64,000 nt of DNA, from assembly GCF_015291665.1 (NCBI RefSeq), contig NZ_CP030048.1, positions 3,782,001 to 3,846,000 of the forward strand. The letters run 5' to 3'. The notes below the pieces were generated by a model. It ran no database searches. It had not been told where the DNA came from and worked only from the letters and a program-made list of their open reading frames with translations. Shown one piece after another: positions 52,517 through 62,277 of this stretch. The DNA is from Bradyrhizobium sp. CCBAU 53338. Lineage in GTDB: Bacteria; Pseudomonadota; Alphaproteobacteria; Rhizobiales; Xanthobacteraceae. The position numbers were made by a program, and so were the translations under genes. The stretch's first letter is position 1, and every line of letters starts with the position of its first letter.

Positions 52517-52747
52517 ATGACGACGCGCTGGCCCTGGATCTCGATGTTGATCTCGCTGGTCGCGACGCTCAGCCCGCTGGGCCGCGACATCGTTGTGTCA
52601 GCCTTCCTGGCCGGTGAGGCGCTGTCGCGCAACATCTGGGCGCCGATCGCGCTCACCATCTTCGCCGTCATGACGGCGGCCATTCTCCTCGAATGGCTCG
52701 TCAGAACTTACATCATCAGTCGCCGCGCCCGCGGCGTCGCGTCTTGA
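52517..52747 (+). CDS. Small membrane protein in the pdh operon
   Basis: 76 residues with two hydrophobic stretches (ISMLISLVATLSPL and APIALTIFAVMTAAILLEWL) and a basic C-terminus. It is preceded by GAGATGG and lies 8 bases after pdhC and 17 before lpd. No family is recognised. It could be an inner-membrane peptide of unknown role or a non-conserved frame; the tight spacing favours a real gene. Confidence 0.65.
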   Translation: MTTRWPWISMLISLVATLSPLGRDIVVSAFLAGEALSRNIWAPIALTIFAVMTAAILLEWLVRTYIISRRARGVAS

Positions 52748-52764
52748 GTTGAACGGGAGCCGCC

Positions 52765-54186
52765 ATGGCCGACACATCCTTCGACGTCATCATCATCGGC
52801 TCCGGTCCCGGCGGCTACGTCACCGCGATCCGCGCCGCCCAGCTCGGCTTCAAGACCGCGATCGTCGAGAAATCCTATCTCGGCGGCATCTGCCTGAACT
52901 GGGGCTGCATTCCGACCAAGGCGCTGCTGCGCTCGGCCGAGATCTACCATTACATGCAGCACGCCAAGGACTACGGCCTGTCGGCGGAGAAGGTGTCGTT
53001 CGATCCGAAGGCGGTGGTGCAGCGTTCGCGCGGCGTCTCCAAGCGGCTGAACGACGGCGTCGGCTTCCTGATGAAGAAGAGCAAGGTCAGCGTTATCTGG
53101 GGCGCCGCCTCGATCGACGCGCCCGGCAAGATCACCGTGAAGAAATCAGACGTCGAGGGCCCGAAGGGTTCGCTGGGCGAGGGGACCTACCAGGCCAAGC
53201 ACATCATCGTCGCCACCGGTGCGCGGCCGCGCGTGCTGCCGGGCCTCGAGCCCGACAAGAAGCTGATCTGGACCTATTTCGAGGCGATGGTGCCGGAGCG
53301 GATGCCGAAGTCGCTGCTGGTGGTCGGCTCCGGTGCGATCGGCATCGAGTTCGCCTCGTTCTTCCACACCATGGGGTCCGACGTCACCGTGGTCGAGGTG
53401 CTGCCGCAGATCCTGCCCGTCGAGGACGCCGAGATTGCAGGCCTCGCCCGCAAACGGCTGGAGAAGCTGGGCATCAAGATCATGTCCTCGACCAAGGTGA
53501 CGAAGCTGGAGAAGAAGGCCGACAGCGTCGTTGCCACCATCGACGACGGCAAGGGCAAGCCTGTTACCACCGAGTTCGAGCGGGTGATCTCGGCTGTGGG
53601 TGTCGTCGGCAACATCGAGAATCTCGGCCTCGAGAAGCTCGGCGTGAAGACCGATCGCGGCTGCATCGTGATCGACGGCTACGGCAAGACCAACGTTCCC
53701 GGCATCTACGCCATCGGCGACGTCGCCGGTCCCCCGATGCTCGCCCACAAGGCCGAGCATGAGGGCGTGATCTGCATCGAGGCGATCAAGGGCCTGCATC
53801 CGCATCCCATGGACAAGCTGATGATCCCGGGCTGCACCTATTGCCATCCGCAGGTCGCCTCCGTCGGCCTGACGGAAGCCAAGGCCAAGGAGAGCGGCCG
53901 CGAGATCCGCGTCGGCCGCTTCCCCTTCGTCGGCAACGGCAAGGCGATCGCGCTCGGCGAGGACCAGGGCCTGGTCAAGGTGATCTTCGACAAGAAGACC
54001 GGCCAGCTGCTCGGCGCCCACATGGTCGGCGCCGAGGTCACCGAGCTGATCCAGGGCTACGTCGTCGCGATGAACCTGGAGACCACGGAAGAAGAGCTGA
54101 TGCACACGGTGTTCCCGCATCCGACCCTGTCTGAGATGATGAAGGAAGCCGTGCTGGATGCCTATGGGCGGGTGTTGAATATTTGA
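52765..54186 (+). CDS. lpdA: Dihydrolipoyl dehydrogenase (E3)
   Basis: Flavoenzyme that reoxidises lipoamide with NAD. 473 residues. The FAD motif is IIGSGPGGYVTAIRAAQLG (about residues 10-28), the redox disulfide is GGICLNWGCIPTKALLR (about 40-56), the NAD motif VVGSGAIGIEFASFF near 190 and the C-terminal catalytic His in HTVFPHPTLSEMM near 450. Last gene of the pdh operon. Confidence 0.97.
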   Translation: MADTSFDVIIIGSGPGGYVTAIRAAQLGFKTAIVEKSYLGGICLNWGCIPTKALLRSAEIYHYMQHAKDYGLSAEKVSFDPKAVVQRSRGVSKRLNDGVGFLMKKSKVSVIWGAASIDAPGKITVKKSDVEGPKGSLGEGTYQAKHIIVATGARPRVLPGLEPDKKLIWTYFEAMVPERMPKSLLVVGSGAIGIEFASFFHTMGSDVTVVEVLPQILPVEDAEIAGLARKRLEKLGIKIMSSTKVTKLEKKADSVVATIDDGKGKPVTTEFERVISAVGVVGNIENLGLEKLGVKTDRGCIVIDGYGKTNVPGIYAIGDVAGPPMLAHKAEHEGVICIEAIKGLHPHPMDKLMIPGCTYCHPQVASVGLTEAKAKESGREIRVGRFPFVGNGKAIALGEDQGLVKVIFDKKTGQLLGAHMVGAEVTELIQGYVVAMNLETTEEELMHTVFPHPTLSEMMKEAVLDAYGRVLNI

Positions 54187-54251
54187 CCGGTGAGGGCGGC
54201 GCCCGCCGCCGTCACGGAGAGCCGTTCTCAAAATAAGAAGGAAATCATCCC

Positions 54252-55493
54252 ATGCACGACAACGACAACCTCACCATCGAGCGTCCGACCTTCGTCACGC
54301 ATCTCGAATGCGCCATGGAAGGCGATCATTACGCCGCCGACCAGGTCCACAATCTCTCCAAGGCCGGCAAGCCGCTGCTCGTGCGCTACGACCTCGCCGG
54401 CGTGAAGAAGGCGCTGACGAAGGACGCTCTGGCGCAGCGCCCTGGCGACCTGTGGCGCTACCGCGAGCTGCTGCCGGTGCGCAAATGCAAGGACATCGTC
54501 TCGCTCGGCGAAGTCACGACGCCCCTGATCCGCCTGCCCAAGCTCGGCAAGAAGCTCGGCGGCGGCGAGATCATCGTCAAGGACGAGGGGCGCCTGCCGA
54601 CCGGCTCGTTCAAGGCACGCGGCCTCGTGATGGCGGTGTCGATGGGCAAGGCGCTCGGCATCAAGCACATGGCGATGCCGACCAACGGCAATGCCGGCGC
54701 GGCGCTGGCGGCCTACGCCACGTCCTGCGGCATCAAGACCACGATCTTCTGCCCGGCCGATACGCCCGAGGTGAATGTCAGCGAGATCGAGCTGCAGGGC
54801 GCGACGGTCTATCGCGTCAACGGCTATATCGATGATTGCGGCAAGATCGTCGGTGAAGGCAAGGCAAAGGTCGGCTGGTTCGATACCTCCACGCTGAAGG
54901 AGCCGTATCGCATCGAAGGCAAGAAGACGATGGGCCTCGAGCTCGCCGAGCAGCTCGGCTGGGACGTGCCCGACGTGATCTTCTATCCGACCGGCGGCGG
55001 CACCGGCCTGATCGGCATGTGGAAGGCGTTCGACGAGCTGGAGAAGATCGGCTTCATCGGATCGAAGCGCCCGCGCATGGTCGCTGTGCAGGCCTCCGGC
55101 TGCGCCCCGATGGTGCGGGCCTATGACGCCGGCACCGAGCACGCCACGCGCTGGGAAGACGCGCACACCATCGCATCGGGCATTCGCGTGCCGCAGGCGA
55201 TCGGCGACTTCCTGATCTTGCGCGCCGTGCGCGAGAGCAAGGGGTTTGCGATCGCGGTCGACGACGACAAGATCTCGTCGGCGCTCAACGAGGTCGCGCG
55301 CGAGGAGGGGCTGCTGCTGTGCCCGGAGGGTGCCGCGACTTACGCCGCCTACAAGGAGAGCCTTGCGGACGGTCGCGTCTCGAAGGATGACCGCGTGATG
55401 CTGTTCAACTGCGCCACCGGCCTGAAATACCCGCTGCCGCCAGTCACCCGCACGCTCGATCGCCACAAGCCGATCGATTTTTCGCAGTTCTAA
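54252..55493 (+). CDS. Threonine synthase-like PLP enzyme
   Basis: Converts phosphohomoserine to threonine in the family's best-known members. 413 residues, fold type II. The PLP Lys is in LPTGSFKARGLVMAV (about residue 119), the phosphate-binding Gly-rich loop is FYPTGGGTGLIG near 250 and MPTNGNAGAALAAYA near 142. The N-terminus has THLECAMEGDHYAADQVHNL, with the cysteine and spacing seen in archaeal/plant-type synthases. Since Bradyrhizobium has a separate classical thrC, this may be a paralogue with another beta-replacement role. Confidence 0.8.
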   Translation: MHDNDNLTIERPTFVTHLECAMEGDHYAADQVHNLSKAGKPLLVRYDLAGVKKALTKDALAQRPGDLWRYRELLPVRKCKDIVSLGEVTTPLIRLPKLGKKLGGGEIIVKDEGRLPTGSFKARGLVMAVSMGKALGIKHMAMPTNGNAGAALAAYATSCGIKTTIFCPADTPEVNVSEIELQGATVYRVNGYIDDCGKIVGEGKAKVGWFDTSTLKEPYRIEGKKTMGLELAEQLGWDVPDVIFYPTGGGTGLIGMWKAFDELEKIGFIGSKRPRMVAVQASGCAPMVRAYDAGTEHATRWEDAHTIASGIRVPQAIGDFLILRAVRESKGFAIAVDDDKISSALNEVAREEGLLLCPEGAATYAAYKESLADGRVSKDDRVMLFNCATGLKYPLPPVTRTLDRHKPIDFSQF

Positions 55494-55524
55494 GCGCGGC
55501 AATACGTCTCTTCACGAACGAGCC

Positions 55525-55546
55525 CTCTTCCCGTACGCGGGAAGAG
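55525..55546 (+). terminator. Hairpin between the threonine-synthase-like gene and the Bug gene
   Basis: Perfect 9-base stem CTCTTCCCG / CGGGAAGAG with loop TACG, 29 bases after the upstream stop. It is followed by A-rich rather than T-rich sequence on the plus strand, so it may instead be a leader element of the next gene. Confidence 0.45.
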
Positions 55547-55582
55547 ACAAAAGACAAAAACGACATCGTTGGGGAGCAGACA

Positions 55583-56554
55583 ATGAAAAAGGCCGCCTGG
55601 GCCGGGCTGATCGGACTTCTCGCTTTCATCGGCGCCGCGCGCGCCGACGATTATCCCTCTCATCCCATCACCATCATCGTTCCTTTTGCGGCCGGCGGTC
55701 CGTCCGATGCAATGGCGCGCGTGCTCGCCGAGCGCATGCGTCAGTCGCTCGGCCAGCCGCTGGTGATCGAGAACGTCACCGGCGCCGGCGGCTCGATCGG
55801 GGTGGGGCGCGCCGTGCACTCGCCGCCCGACGGCTACACCATCTCCTTCGGCCATCTCGGCACCCATGTCGCCAACGGCGCGGTCTACAAGCTCAATTAC
55901 GATCTCGTCACCGACCTCGAGCCGGTGGTGCTCTTGCCGAGCAACCCGATGATCGTGGTCAGCAAGAACGCGGTGCCGGCGAAATCGCTGAAGGAGCTGG
56001 TGGAGTGGCTGAAGTCGCGACCGTCGCCGCCGACCGCGGGCACGGCGGGCGCCGGCTCCGGCAGCCACATCGCCGGCGTCTATTTCGAGAGCGTTTCCGG
56101 CGTCAAGCTGCAATACGTGCCGTACCGCGGCACGGCGCCCGCGCTGAACGACCTCATCGCCGGCCAGATCGATATCATCGTCGACCAGACCTCCAACTCC
56201 ATCAATCAGGTCCGCGCCGGCACCATCCGCGCCTATGCCATCACCGACAGCAAGCGCCTGGCCTCCGCGCCCGACATCCCGACCGCGGATGAAGCGGGCC
56301 TGAAGGGCTTCAACATGACGCTGTGGTCGGGCCTGTGGGTGCCGAAGGGCACGCCGAAGGACATCGTCACCAAGCTCAACGCGGCCGCCGTGGAAGCGCT
56401 CAACGATCCGGCCGTGAAGAAGCAGCTCGAAAGCCAGGGCCTGGAGATGACACCCAAGGACCAGCTCACCCCGGAGGCGCTCGGCATCAGACAGAAGGCC
56501 GAGATCGCGAAGTGGTGGCCGATCATCAAGGCGGCGAACATCAAGGTGGATTGA
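55583..56554 (+). CDS. Bug-family tripartite tricarboxylate transporter binding protein
   Basis: Periplasmic binding protein of 323 residues with a Sec signal (AAWAGLIGLLAFIGAARA) and the Bug signature YPSHPITIIVPFAAGGPSDA at the start of the mature part. TGAGGSIGVGRAV near residue 70 and YRGTAPALNDLIAGQIDIIV near 180 form the carboxylate-binding sites of the family. Its usual TctA/TctB membrane partners are absent here, which is common for orphan Bug proteins. The ligand, likely an organic acid, is not predictable. Confidence 0.93.
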   Translation: MKKAAWAGLIGLLAFIGAARADDYPSHPITIIVPFAAGGPSDAMARVLAERMRQSLGQPLVIENVTGAGGSIGVGRAVHSPPDGYTISFGHLGTHVANGAVYKLNYDLVTDLEPVVLLPSNPMIVVSKNAVPAKSLKELVEWLKSRPSPPTAGTAGAGSGSHIAGVYFESVSGVKLQYVPYRGTAPALNDLIAGQIDIIVDQTSNSINQVRAGTIRAYAITDSKRLASAPDIPTADEAGLKGFNMTLWSGLWVPKGTPKDIVTKLNAAAVEALNDPAVKKQLESQGLEMTPKDQLTPEALGIRQKAEIAKWWPIIKAANIKVD

Positions 56555-56567
56555 GGCCGGTCCGCTT

Positions 56568-58751
56568 CTACTCCGCTCCCCTGAACCCCACCGGCGTCGC
56601 CCTGGCGGTGGCATCCTGCGTCACGACACGCTGGTCGGTCTTGCCGGCGACCGCGCCGCTGCGCTCGAACCGCGCGCGGTAGACCAGCACGTTCTCCATC
56701 ACGCGCTGGACGTAGTTGCGCGTTTCCGACAGCGGGATGCGCTCGACCCAGTCGACCGGATCGACCTTGGGATCTCGGGGATCGCCGTGCGCCTGCACCC
56801 ATTCGCGCACCCGGCCACGACCGGCATTGTAGCCGGCGAAGGTCATGATCTGGTTGCCGCGATATTCCGACAGCAGCGCGCTGAGCTCGGCCGCACCCAT
56901 CTGCGTGTTGTAGACGGGGTCGGAGACCATTTTGTCCCAGTCATAGGTCACGCCGAAGCGCTTGGCGGTGTCGCGGCCGGCTTCCGGCGTCACCTGCATC
57001 AAGCCGACCGCGTTGGCGGACGACTTGTCGCGCTGGTCGAATGAGCTCTCGGTGCGCGCCACCGAATAGATCACGCTGGTCTCGATCGCGGGCGCGACCT
57101 GCTTGTGCTCGGGGATGCCGATGGTCGGGAAGGCGTAATGGTCGAGCGCAAGCCCACGCGCCAACGCCGATTTGCCGACCTCCAGCATGACGCGGGCGTC
57201 GTTGCGCTGCCTGGCGAGCTCGCCGAGCGCTTCGAGGGCAGCGACGTCGGTGCTCTCCTTGGCGAAATCCTCGGCGTAGTAGAGCACCACGTCGCGTTCC
57301 CCGATGCCATACAGCATGTCCGCGGCGCGCACGCGCTCGTCCGCAGGCAGTGTGTCGGCCGCGGCCAGCACGGGCGAGGGCGCGCGCAGCTCCAGCCCCT
57401 CGAGGCCGAGCCGTGCGCGGGCGAGCTGGCCGTAATAGGCGGTCGGATAGCGCGCGGCTGCCTTGTAGCTCTGCCGCGCGTCGGCGGTCGCCCCCATGGC
57501 CTCGGCCGCACGGCCGCGCCAGTAATGGGCGCGCGCCAGCGCGATCGGATTGGCCGAGCCTTCGTCGATCGCGGCGAAATGCGCCATCGCGGCCCTGGGA
57601 TCGTCGAGATAGCGCAGCGCGATCCAGCCGCACATGAAATGGTAGTCGACGCGATAGACCTCCATCGCCGGCACCGCGGCCGCGCGCACCACGTCGTAGG
57701 CGGTTCTGGACTTGCCCTGGTCGAGCAGCTTGCGCGCGAGCAGGCGGCGCTCGCGCCACCACGCATCGGTGTCCTGGGCCGCCATGGTGTCGGGCGAAGC
57801 GGCCAGGATCACTTCGGCGGCATCGTCGATGTGGTCCTTCTGCAGATGCCATTGCGCGCGGCACAGGACATAGCCGAGATCGCGGCGCGCATCGGCCGCG
57901 ACGTCGTCGAGATAATCCTTGGCCTTGCTGGCCTTGCCGTTGACCGCGGCGCAGGCCTTGACGATGGCGAGCGCATCCTCGCCGAGGCGTTTTGCGGCGC
58001 GCCGTGCACCGGCATAGTCCTTGGCACCAAGGCGCTTGTCCATGCGGGCGCGATGATCCTCCGGCCGCAACAGGTCGTGGAACGCTTCGTAGGAATCCTC
58101 CTCGCTGCGTTCGGACAGTTCCTCCGAGCGCCATGCTGCGCGCACGAGGCGCGTGGCCCGGTCGCTGTCGCCCTCGGCCAGCAGCACGCGTGCGAGTGCG
58201 AAACTGCCCTTGGCGCTGGTCGGCCGGTCCATCGTGAAAGCGTGCACGGTGGCCGCATCGCTCTTCTCCTGCCACAGCCGCGCCTCGGCGCGTTTGCGCA
58301 GCAGCGCGGCGCTCGGCCAATCCGGATTGGCGGCGAGGAAGGCGGCGTAGCGCTTGAATGGCGCCGTGCTCTCGGAATGGCGCAGCATGAACCAGTCGGC
58401 GACCTTCTGTCCGGCCGGGTCGGCAATGCGGTCGCGCGCCGCGCTCGCGTCGTCGGTCTTGCCCTTGCGTGCGAGGTCGATGGCATCTTTCAGTGCGGCG
58501 AGGTCGCCCGTCAGCGCCGGCGGCGCGGGCTTGTCCGCGGGCTCCTCGTCCCGCTTCTTCGACTTGCGCCTGGTCTCGGCATGTTTGCCGTGCTTGCCGC
58601 TCGCAGCATGACGCTGCTTGCCGGCCTTCGCGACGTGCGTCTTCTTCGACGCGGATGATTTGTGACCGCTCTTCGCTGCCAGCTCGGTGGGAAGGAGGGC
58701 CAGGGCGGCCACGGCAACGACACACGCGAGCGAGCGTAGGCACTGGTTCAT
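56568..58751 (-). CDS. Soluble lytic murein transglycosylase
   Basis: Periplasmic enzyme that cleaves peptidoglycan to 1,6-anhydromuropeptides, 727 residues. The ATG at 58751 opens a signal peptide (SLACVVAVAALALLPTELAA); 41 further upstream codons are not plausible. A Lys/His-rich stretch follows, then a long alpha-helical repeat region of the Slt70 type (about 90-540) and the SLT domain with the catalytic Glu in ARTESSFDQRD (about 585), AVGLMQVTPEAG and AGYNAGRGRVREW near 650. It is convergent with the Bug gene. Confidence 0.93.
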   Translation of the reverse strand: MNQCLRSLACVVAVAALALLPTELAAKSGHKSSASKKTHVAKAGKQRHAASGKHGKHAETRRKSKKRDEEPADKPAPPALTGDLAALKDAIDLARKGKTDDASAARDRIADPAGQKVADWFMLRHSESTAPFKRYAAFLAANPDWPSAALLRKRAEARLWQEKSDAATVHAFTMDRPTSAKGSFALARVLLAEGDSDRATRLVRAAWRSEELSERSEEDSYEAFHDLLRPEDHRARMDKRLGAKDYAGARRAAKRLGEDALAIVKACAAVNGKASKAKDYLDDVAADARRDLGYVLCRAQWHLQKDHIDDAAEVILAASPDTMAAQDTDAWWRERRLLARKLLDQGKSRTAYDVVRAAAVPAMEVYRVDYHFMCGWIALRYLDDPRAAMAHFAAIDEGSANPIALARAHYWRGRAAEAMGATADARQSYKAAARYPTAYYGQLARARLGLEGLELRAPSPVLAAADTLPADERVRAADMLYGIGERDVVLYYAEDFAKESTDVAALEALGELARQRNDARVMLEVGKSALARGLALDHYAFPTIGIPEHKQVAPAIETSVIYSVARTESSFDQRDKSSANAVGLMQVTPEAGRDTAKRFGVTYDWDKMVSDPVYNTQMGAAELSALLSEYRGNQIMTFAGYNAGRGRVREWVQAHGDPRDPKVDPVDWVERIPLSETRNYVQRVMENVLVYRARFERSGAVAGKTDQRVVTQDATARATPVGFRGAE

Positions 58752-59075
58752 TCGATGGTCCCCCTGCGAAACCACTACAAACCAAGGTCCGCGACGACAT
58801 GCGGCTTGAGAATCAAAGACGACACCAAAACGATGCCATGACATCGTTTCGCATTCCTCACGCTGGTTCAACAATGCGGCAAAATACGGAATGGAACCGG
58901 GGAACTTCCGAAACAGCGGAAGCGGCAGGGGGCTTTAACCTTTGTTAACGATTGGGCCTCGCGCGCCGGTTGCGGGGAGCTCTCCACGCCACGAACGGCG
59001 CGATTGCGCGTGTTCCCAAGGGAAAATCCGGTGTATTGAGTTCCATAGACCCTTCTTTTCAGCCTTTGCCCCCTC
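58752..59075. other. Divergent promoter region, no gene seen
   Basis: 324 bases between the divergent transglycosylase and cyclase genes. The only frames are continuations of the transglycosylase frame and short shadows. It includes TTTAACCTTTGTTAACG at about 58934-58950, an AT-rich dyad-like stretch (TTAA-N6-TTAA) that resembles a CtrA site but with the wrong spacing. Confidence 0.6.
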
Positions 59076-60812
59076 ATGCCGCTTTTCAACCAGTCGATCC
59101 GGCGCAAGATCGTCGGCATCGCCCTCGGATTGATCGTCCTGATGTTGATCACCTCGATCCTGTCGATGGTGATGTCGAGCCAGGTCGGCGTTCTCCTGGA
59201 CGAGCTGACCAACCGCTACATCCCGGCCTATGGCGACCTGGCGCGCGCCAATATCCGCTCGCTGGAGCGGTCGGTGGCGCTGCGGCGGATGGTCATGATG
59301 AAGATGCAGGACTCCTCGGACGAGGAGGCCTATGCGGCGCGCCTGCACGAATTCGAGGAAGCCGACCGGAAGATCGAGGAAGAGACGTCGGGCGCGCAAA
59401 AGCTGATCAACGCGATCATCGAGGATCCCAGGACCCCGTCGGACAATGCCACGCTGGCGCGGATCGACACGCGCATCGATACTGCGGTCACCGAGCTGCG
59501 CCGCGACATGAATGCGGATCACGCCAAGCTGCTCAAGCAGGTCGATGCCAAGCAGATGGCGGAGGCACGAGGGACGCTCGAGCATATCGATGCCACGCGC
59601 GATCTGTTCAACCAGAGGATCGATGCGATCCGCGCCGACATGCTCAAGCAGGTTTTCGCGAGCACCTCGAGGGTGATCGGCCATCAGCGGCAGGCGATCA
59701 TCATCTCAGGTCTCGTGACGCTGCTCGCGGCCGTGGTCGGATTTGCCTTCGCGCTGCTGGTCAGCAGCGGCATCACCCGCCCGGTGCGGCTGCTGCTCGC
59801 CGGCGCCCGCGAGGTCGAGGCCGGCCGCTTCGACAAGGCCATCACGGTTTCGACCCAGGACGAGATCGGCGAGCTTGCCGCCGCCTTCAACCGCATGATC
59901 GAGCAGCTGCGCCACAATGAGCGCATCCGCGAGACCTTCGGCCGCTACATCGATCCCAAGGTCGTGCAGGGCCTGATCGACAAGCCCGAGGTCGCCATCG
60001 ACGGTCAGCGCCGGGTGATGACCATCATGTTCTGCGACATGAGCGGTTTCACCTCGATGAGCGAGGGCATGACCCCGCGCGGCCTCGTCAAGGTGATGAA
60101 CCACTATTTCACGGTGATGTCCGGCCCGATCCGCAACAACCGCGGCGTGATCGACAAATATATCGGCGACGCCATCATGTCCTATTGGGGCCCGCCCTTC
60201 ATCGAGGAGGACGAGCAGGCGCTGCTCGCAGGCCTGTCCGCCATCGACATGGCCGAGCAGGTGCCCGCGCTGCAGAAGCAGCTTCCCGACCTCCTCGGCA
60301 TCCGAGCCATGCCGGTGCCATGCGACCTGCGCATCGGCATCGCCACCGGCGAGGTCCTGACCGGCAGCATCGGCTCCGAGCTGATGATGAGCTTTACGGT
60401 GATGGGCGATGCGGTGAACCTTGCATCGCGCCTGGAGGCTGCGAACAAGGTCTACGGTACCCGCATCCTGATTTCGCAGGCGACAGCGGAGGCGACCGGC
60501 GCGCGTCTGGAGTTGCGCGAGATCGATCGTCTGGCGGTGGTCGGCCAGAGCGTGCCGCAGCCGGTGTTCGAGGTGATGGGCCGGGCAGGTGCGCTGGCTG
60601 CGCCGCAGGAAAGCCTGCGCACGCGTTATGCCGAAGGCCTTGCCGCCTATCGCGCGTGCCGCTTCGATGACGCACGCACCGCGTTCAACGCAGCGCTCGA
60701 AAGCGTTCCCGGTGATGGGCCCTCGCGCACGATGCTCGCTCGCATCGCACAGTTCGAGGCGCGTCCGCCGGCGGCCAATTGGGATGGCGCCTGGCGGATG
60801 GACAGCAAATAG
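59076..60812 (+). CDS. Class III adenylate/guanylate cyclase with HAMP domain
   Basis: Membrane-bound nucleotide cyclase of 578 residues. Membrane segments at about 9-35 and 210-232 frame a helical periplasmic sensor with a MCP-type four-helix pattern. HAMP follows (SGITRPVRLLLAGAREVEAG, about 233-290), then the cyclase domain with the metal Asp residues in MFCDMSGFTSMSEG (about 321) and YIGDAIMSYWG (about 365). The last 60 residues (YAEGLAAYRACRFDDARTAF) look like a TPR unit. It could supply the cyclic nucleotide sensed by the glutaminase fusion, but the two genes are 20 kb apart and no link is shown. Confidence 0.92.
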   Translation: MPLFNQSIRRKIVGIALGLIVLMLITSILSMVMSSQVGVLLDELTNRYIPAYGDLARANIRSLERSVALRRMVMMKMQDSSDEEAYAARLHEFEEADRKIEEETSGAQKLINAIIEDPRTPSDNATLARIDTRIDTAVTELRRDMNADHAKLLKQVDAKQMAEARGTLEHIDATRDLFNQRIDAIRADMLKQVFASTSRVIGHQRQAIIISGLVTLLAAVVGFAFALLVSSGITRPVRLLLAGAREVEAGRFDKAITVSTQDEIGELAAAFNRMIEQLRHNERIRETFGRYIDPKVVQGLIDKPEVAIDGQRRVMTIMFCDMSGFTSMSEGMTPRGLVKVMNHYFTVMSGPIRNNRGVIDKYIGDAIMSYWGPPFIEEDEQALLAGLSAIDMAEQVPALQKQLPDLLGIRAMPVPCDLRIGIATGEVLTGSIGSELMMSFTVMGDAVNLASRLEAANKVYGTRILISQATAEATGARLELREIDRLAVVGQSVPQPVFEVMGRAGALAAPQESLRTRYAEGLAAYRACRFDDARTAFNAALESVPGDGPSRTMLARIAQFEARPPAANWDGAWRMDSK

Positions 60813-60917
60813 CCGCCCGCTCGTGAATAATTGATTCTACCCTATAACGATGTTTGTCGTGACCTAATTTCCGGGCTTAGGTTTGCTGTCCCTAGGGCGT
60901 TTGATGGGGATACGCCG

Positions 60918-61094
60918 ATGACAGAACTTGAGGACCGGCTGGAGCGGTTCGAGACGCTCACCGCCGAATGCGAGCTGATTGCGAAGCTCGCCACCGACAG
61001 CAGAAAGCGGGAATTCTACCTGAAGCTTGGGGAGCAATACCGCCAACTCGCGCTCGACATGCGCCAGGTGATCGCGACCAGGGCCGCGGCCTGA
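60918..61094 (+). CDS. Small hypothetical protein, helical
   Basis: 58 residues from the ATG at 60918, which follows GGGGAT; the longer frame from 60831 is not supported. It is nearly all helix (MTELEDRLERFETLTAECEL ... LGEQYRQLALDMRQ) and probably a two-helix bundle. I recall similar short proteins in Bradyrhizobium with no known role. Confidence 0.7.
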   Translation: MTELEDRLERFETLTAECELIAKLATDSRKREFYLKLGEQYRQLALDMRQVIATRAAA

Positions 61095-61311
61095 CGCCGG
61101 ACAGTGCCGCGATGCCCCGCAAGGCACGGTGTTTCCGCATCCGTGTCTTTGCGAGGCGTCGTGCCATCGCAAGCCGTTCTTAACAATTCAGACGCATCCT
61201 CGGTGGGAAGCGGGGAGTCGCGCAGTGCCACTCCTGGCGTTGGGAATGCCCGGGGCAAGGTTGCGATGCGACATTGCCCGCGAACGTAGCTCGTCCGACG
61301 GTTGACCTCCC

Positions 61312-61524
61312 ATGCGTCTGTTTGCGGTCATCTTGTTTTCGATTCTGACGGCGGCCTGCAACCAGGAGCAGGACGTCACGGGCTCGACCCCGCTTTGCCC
61401 GATGCGCACCTACAGCACTTACAATCCTCGCGATATGAATCAGTGCGTTGCAGCCTGCAAGGCGTGCGACCATGGCAACACGGTCACCTGCAGCACCTCC
61501 TGCACGCTCAAGGGCGCGCATTGA
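61312..61524 (+). CDS. Small cysteine-rich lipoprotein
   Basis: 70 residues with a lipoprotein signal: MRLFAVILFSILTAAC, cleavage before the lipobox Cys 16. The mature part has seven more cysteines within 50 residues (CVAACKACDHG, CSTSCTLKG), suggesting disulfide-rich structure or metal binding. No family is recognised. Confidence 0.72.
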   Translation: MRLFAVILFSILTAACNQEQDVTGSTPLCPMRTYSTYNPRDMNQCVAACKACDHGNTVTCSTSCTLKGAH

Positions 61525-61542
61525 GGGGCGTCACGGAGCCCG

Positions 61543-62277
61543 TCATCCCAAGGCCGCCTCTCGTCGCAATTCCGGGAAAATGGTGTCGTCCTGAAGGATG
61601 ACGTCGGCCGTCCGCTGATAGTGTGCCGCGAGCCGCTTCACCGCCAGATCGGCATCACCGCTCAGCACGGCATCCATGATGGCCGCATGCTCATCACCGA
61701 CGTGGCGCGAAGGGAAGGCCTTGCTGATCGACAGGCGCCGGTAGCGATAGAGCTGGTCGGCAAGTTGGCTGCAGAATGCGATCAGCGATTGCGAGCCGCA
61801 TTGGCCGATCAGGGTGCGATGGTAGATGCGGTGCAGCTTTTCCCACTCGGGATTGTCCTCGAACGCGGTGGCGCTCAACGAGCGTGGCACGCGGCTCAGC
61901 CGATGTTGTGCCACGACGAGCCGCTCCTCCCATTCAGGCGTGGATGCCGCCATGGACTCGCGCAGCGCCAGGGCCTCGACCCAGCAGCGCGTTTTGGTCA
62001 ATTCGGCAAGCTCCGCGCGGCTGACGTCCTTGACGTAGAAGCCGCGCTGTTCGCGGACCTCCACCAGTCCGTCGGCGGTCAGGCGGTTGAGCGCCTCGCG
62101 CAGCGGCGTTTGGCCGGTCTGATAGGCCTCCGTGAGAAATCGCATCTGCAGCTTGCGCGACGGGGCGAGGCGTCCGGACAACAGGTCCTCGCGCAGCCGG
62201 TCATAGACATGGCTCGCCTGCGTCGATGGCGCGGGCAGGGGGGATGCTGCAGTCAAGTCCACCGCTCCAGCCTCCAT
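61543..62277 (-). CDS. GntR family transcriptional regulator (FadR/FCD subfamily)
   Basis: Repressor-type regulator of 244 residues. The winged helix lies at about residues 22-90 (VYDRLREDLLSGRLAPSRKL ... PLREALNRLTADGLVEVREQ) and the FCD effector domain at about 100-225. It is divergent from the VOC dioxygenase gene across 181 bases that contain an unusually AT-rich stretch (62300-62370), a likely shared promoter and operator region. It probably controls the aromatic-degradation genes to its right. Confidence 0.93.
   Translation of the reverse strand: MEAGAVDLTAASPLPAPSTQASHVYDRLREDLLSGRLAPSRKLQMRFLTEAYQTGQTPLREALNRLTADGLVEVREQRGFYVKDVSRAELAELTKTRCWVEALALRESMAASTPEWEERLVVAQHRLSRVPRSLSATAFEDNPEWEKLHRIYHRTLIGQCGSQSLIAFCSQLADQLYRYRRLSISKAFPSRHVGDEHAAIMDAVLSGDADLAVKRLAAHYQRTADVILQDDTIFPELRREAALG

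Noticed and set aside
58935..58948. TTAA-N6-TTAA as a CtrA site
   Set aside because: Spacing is 6 instead of 7, and no regulated gene is evident; kept only as a remark on the intergenic region.
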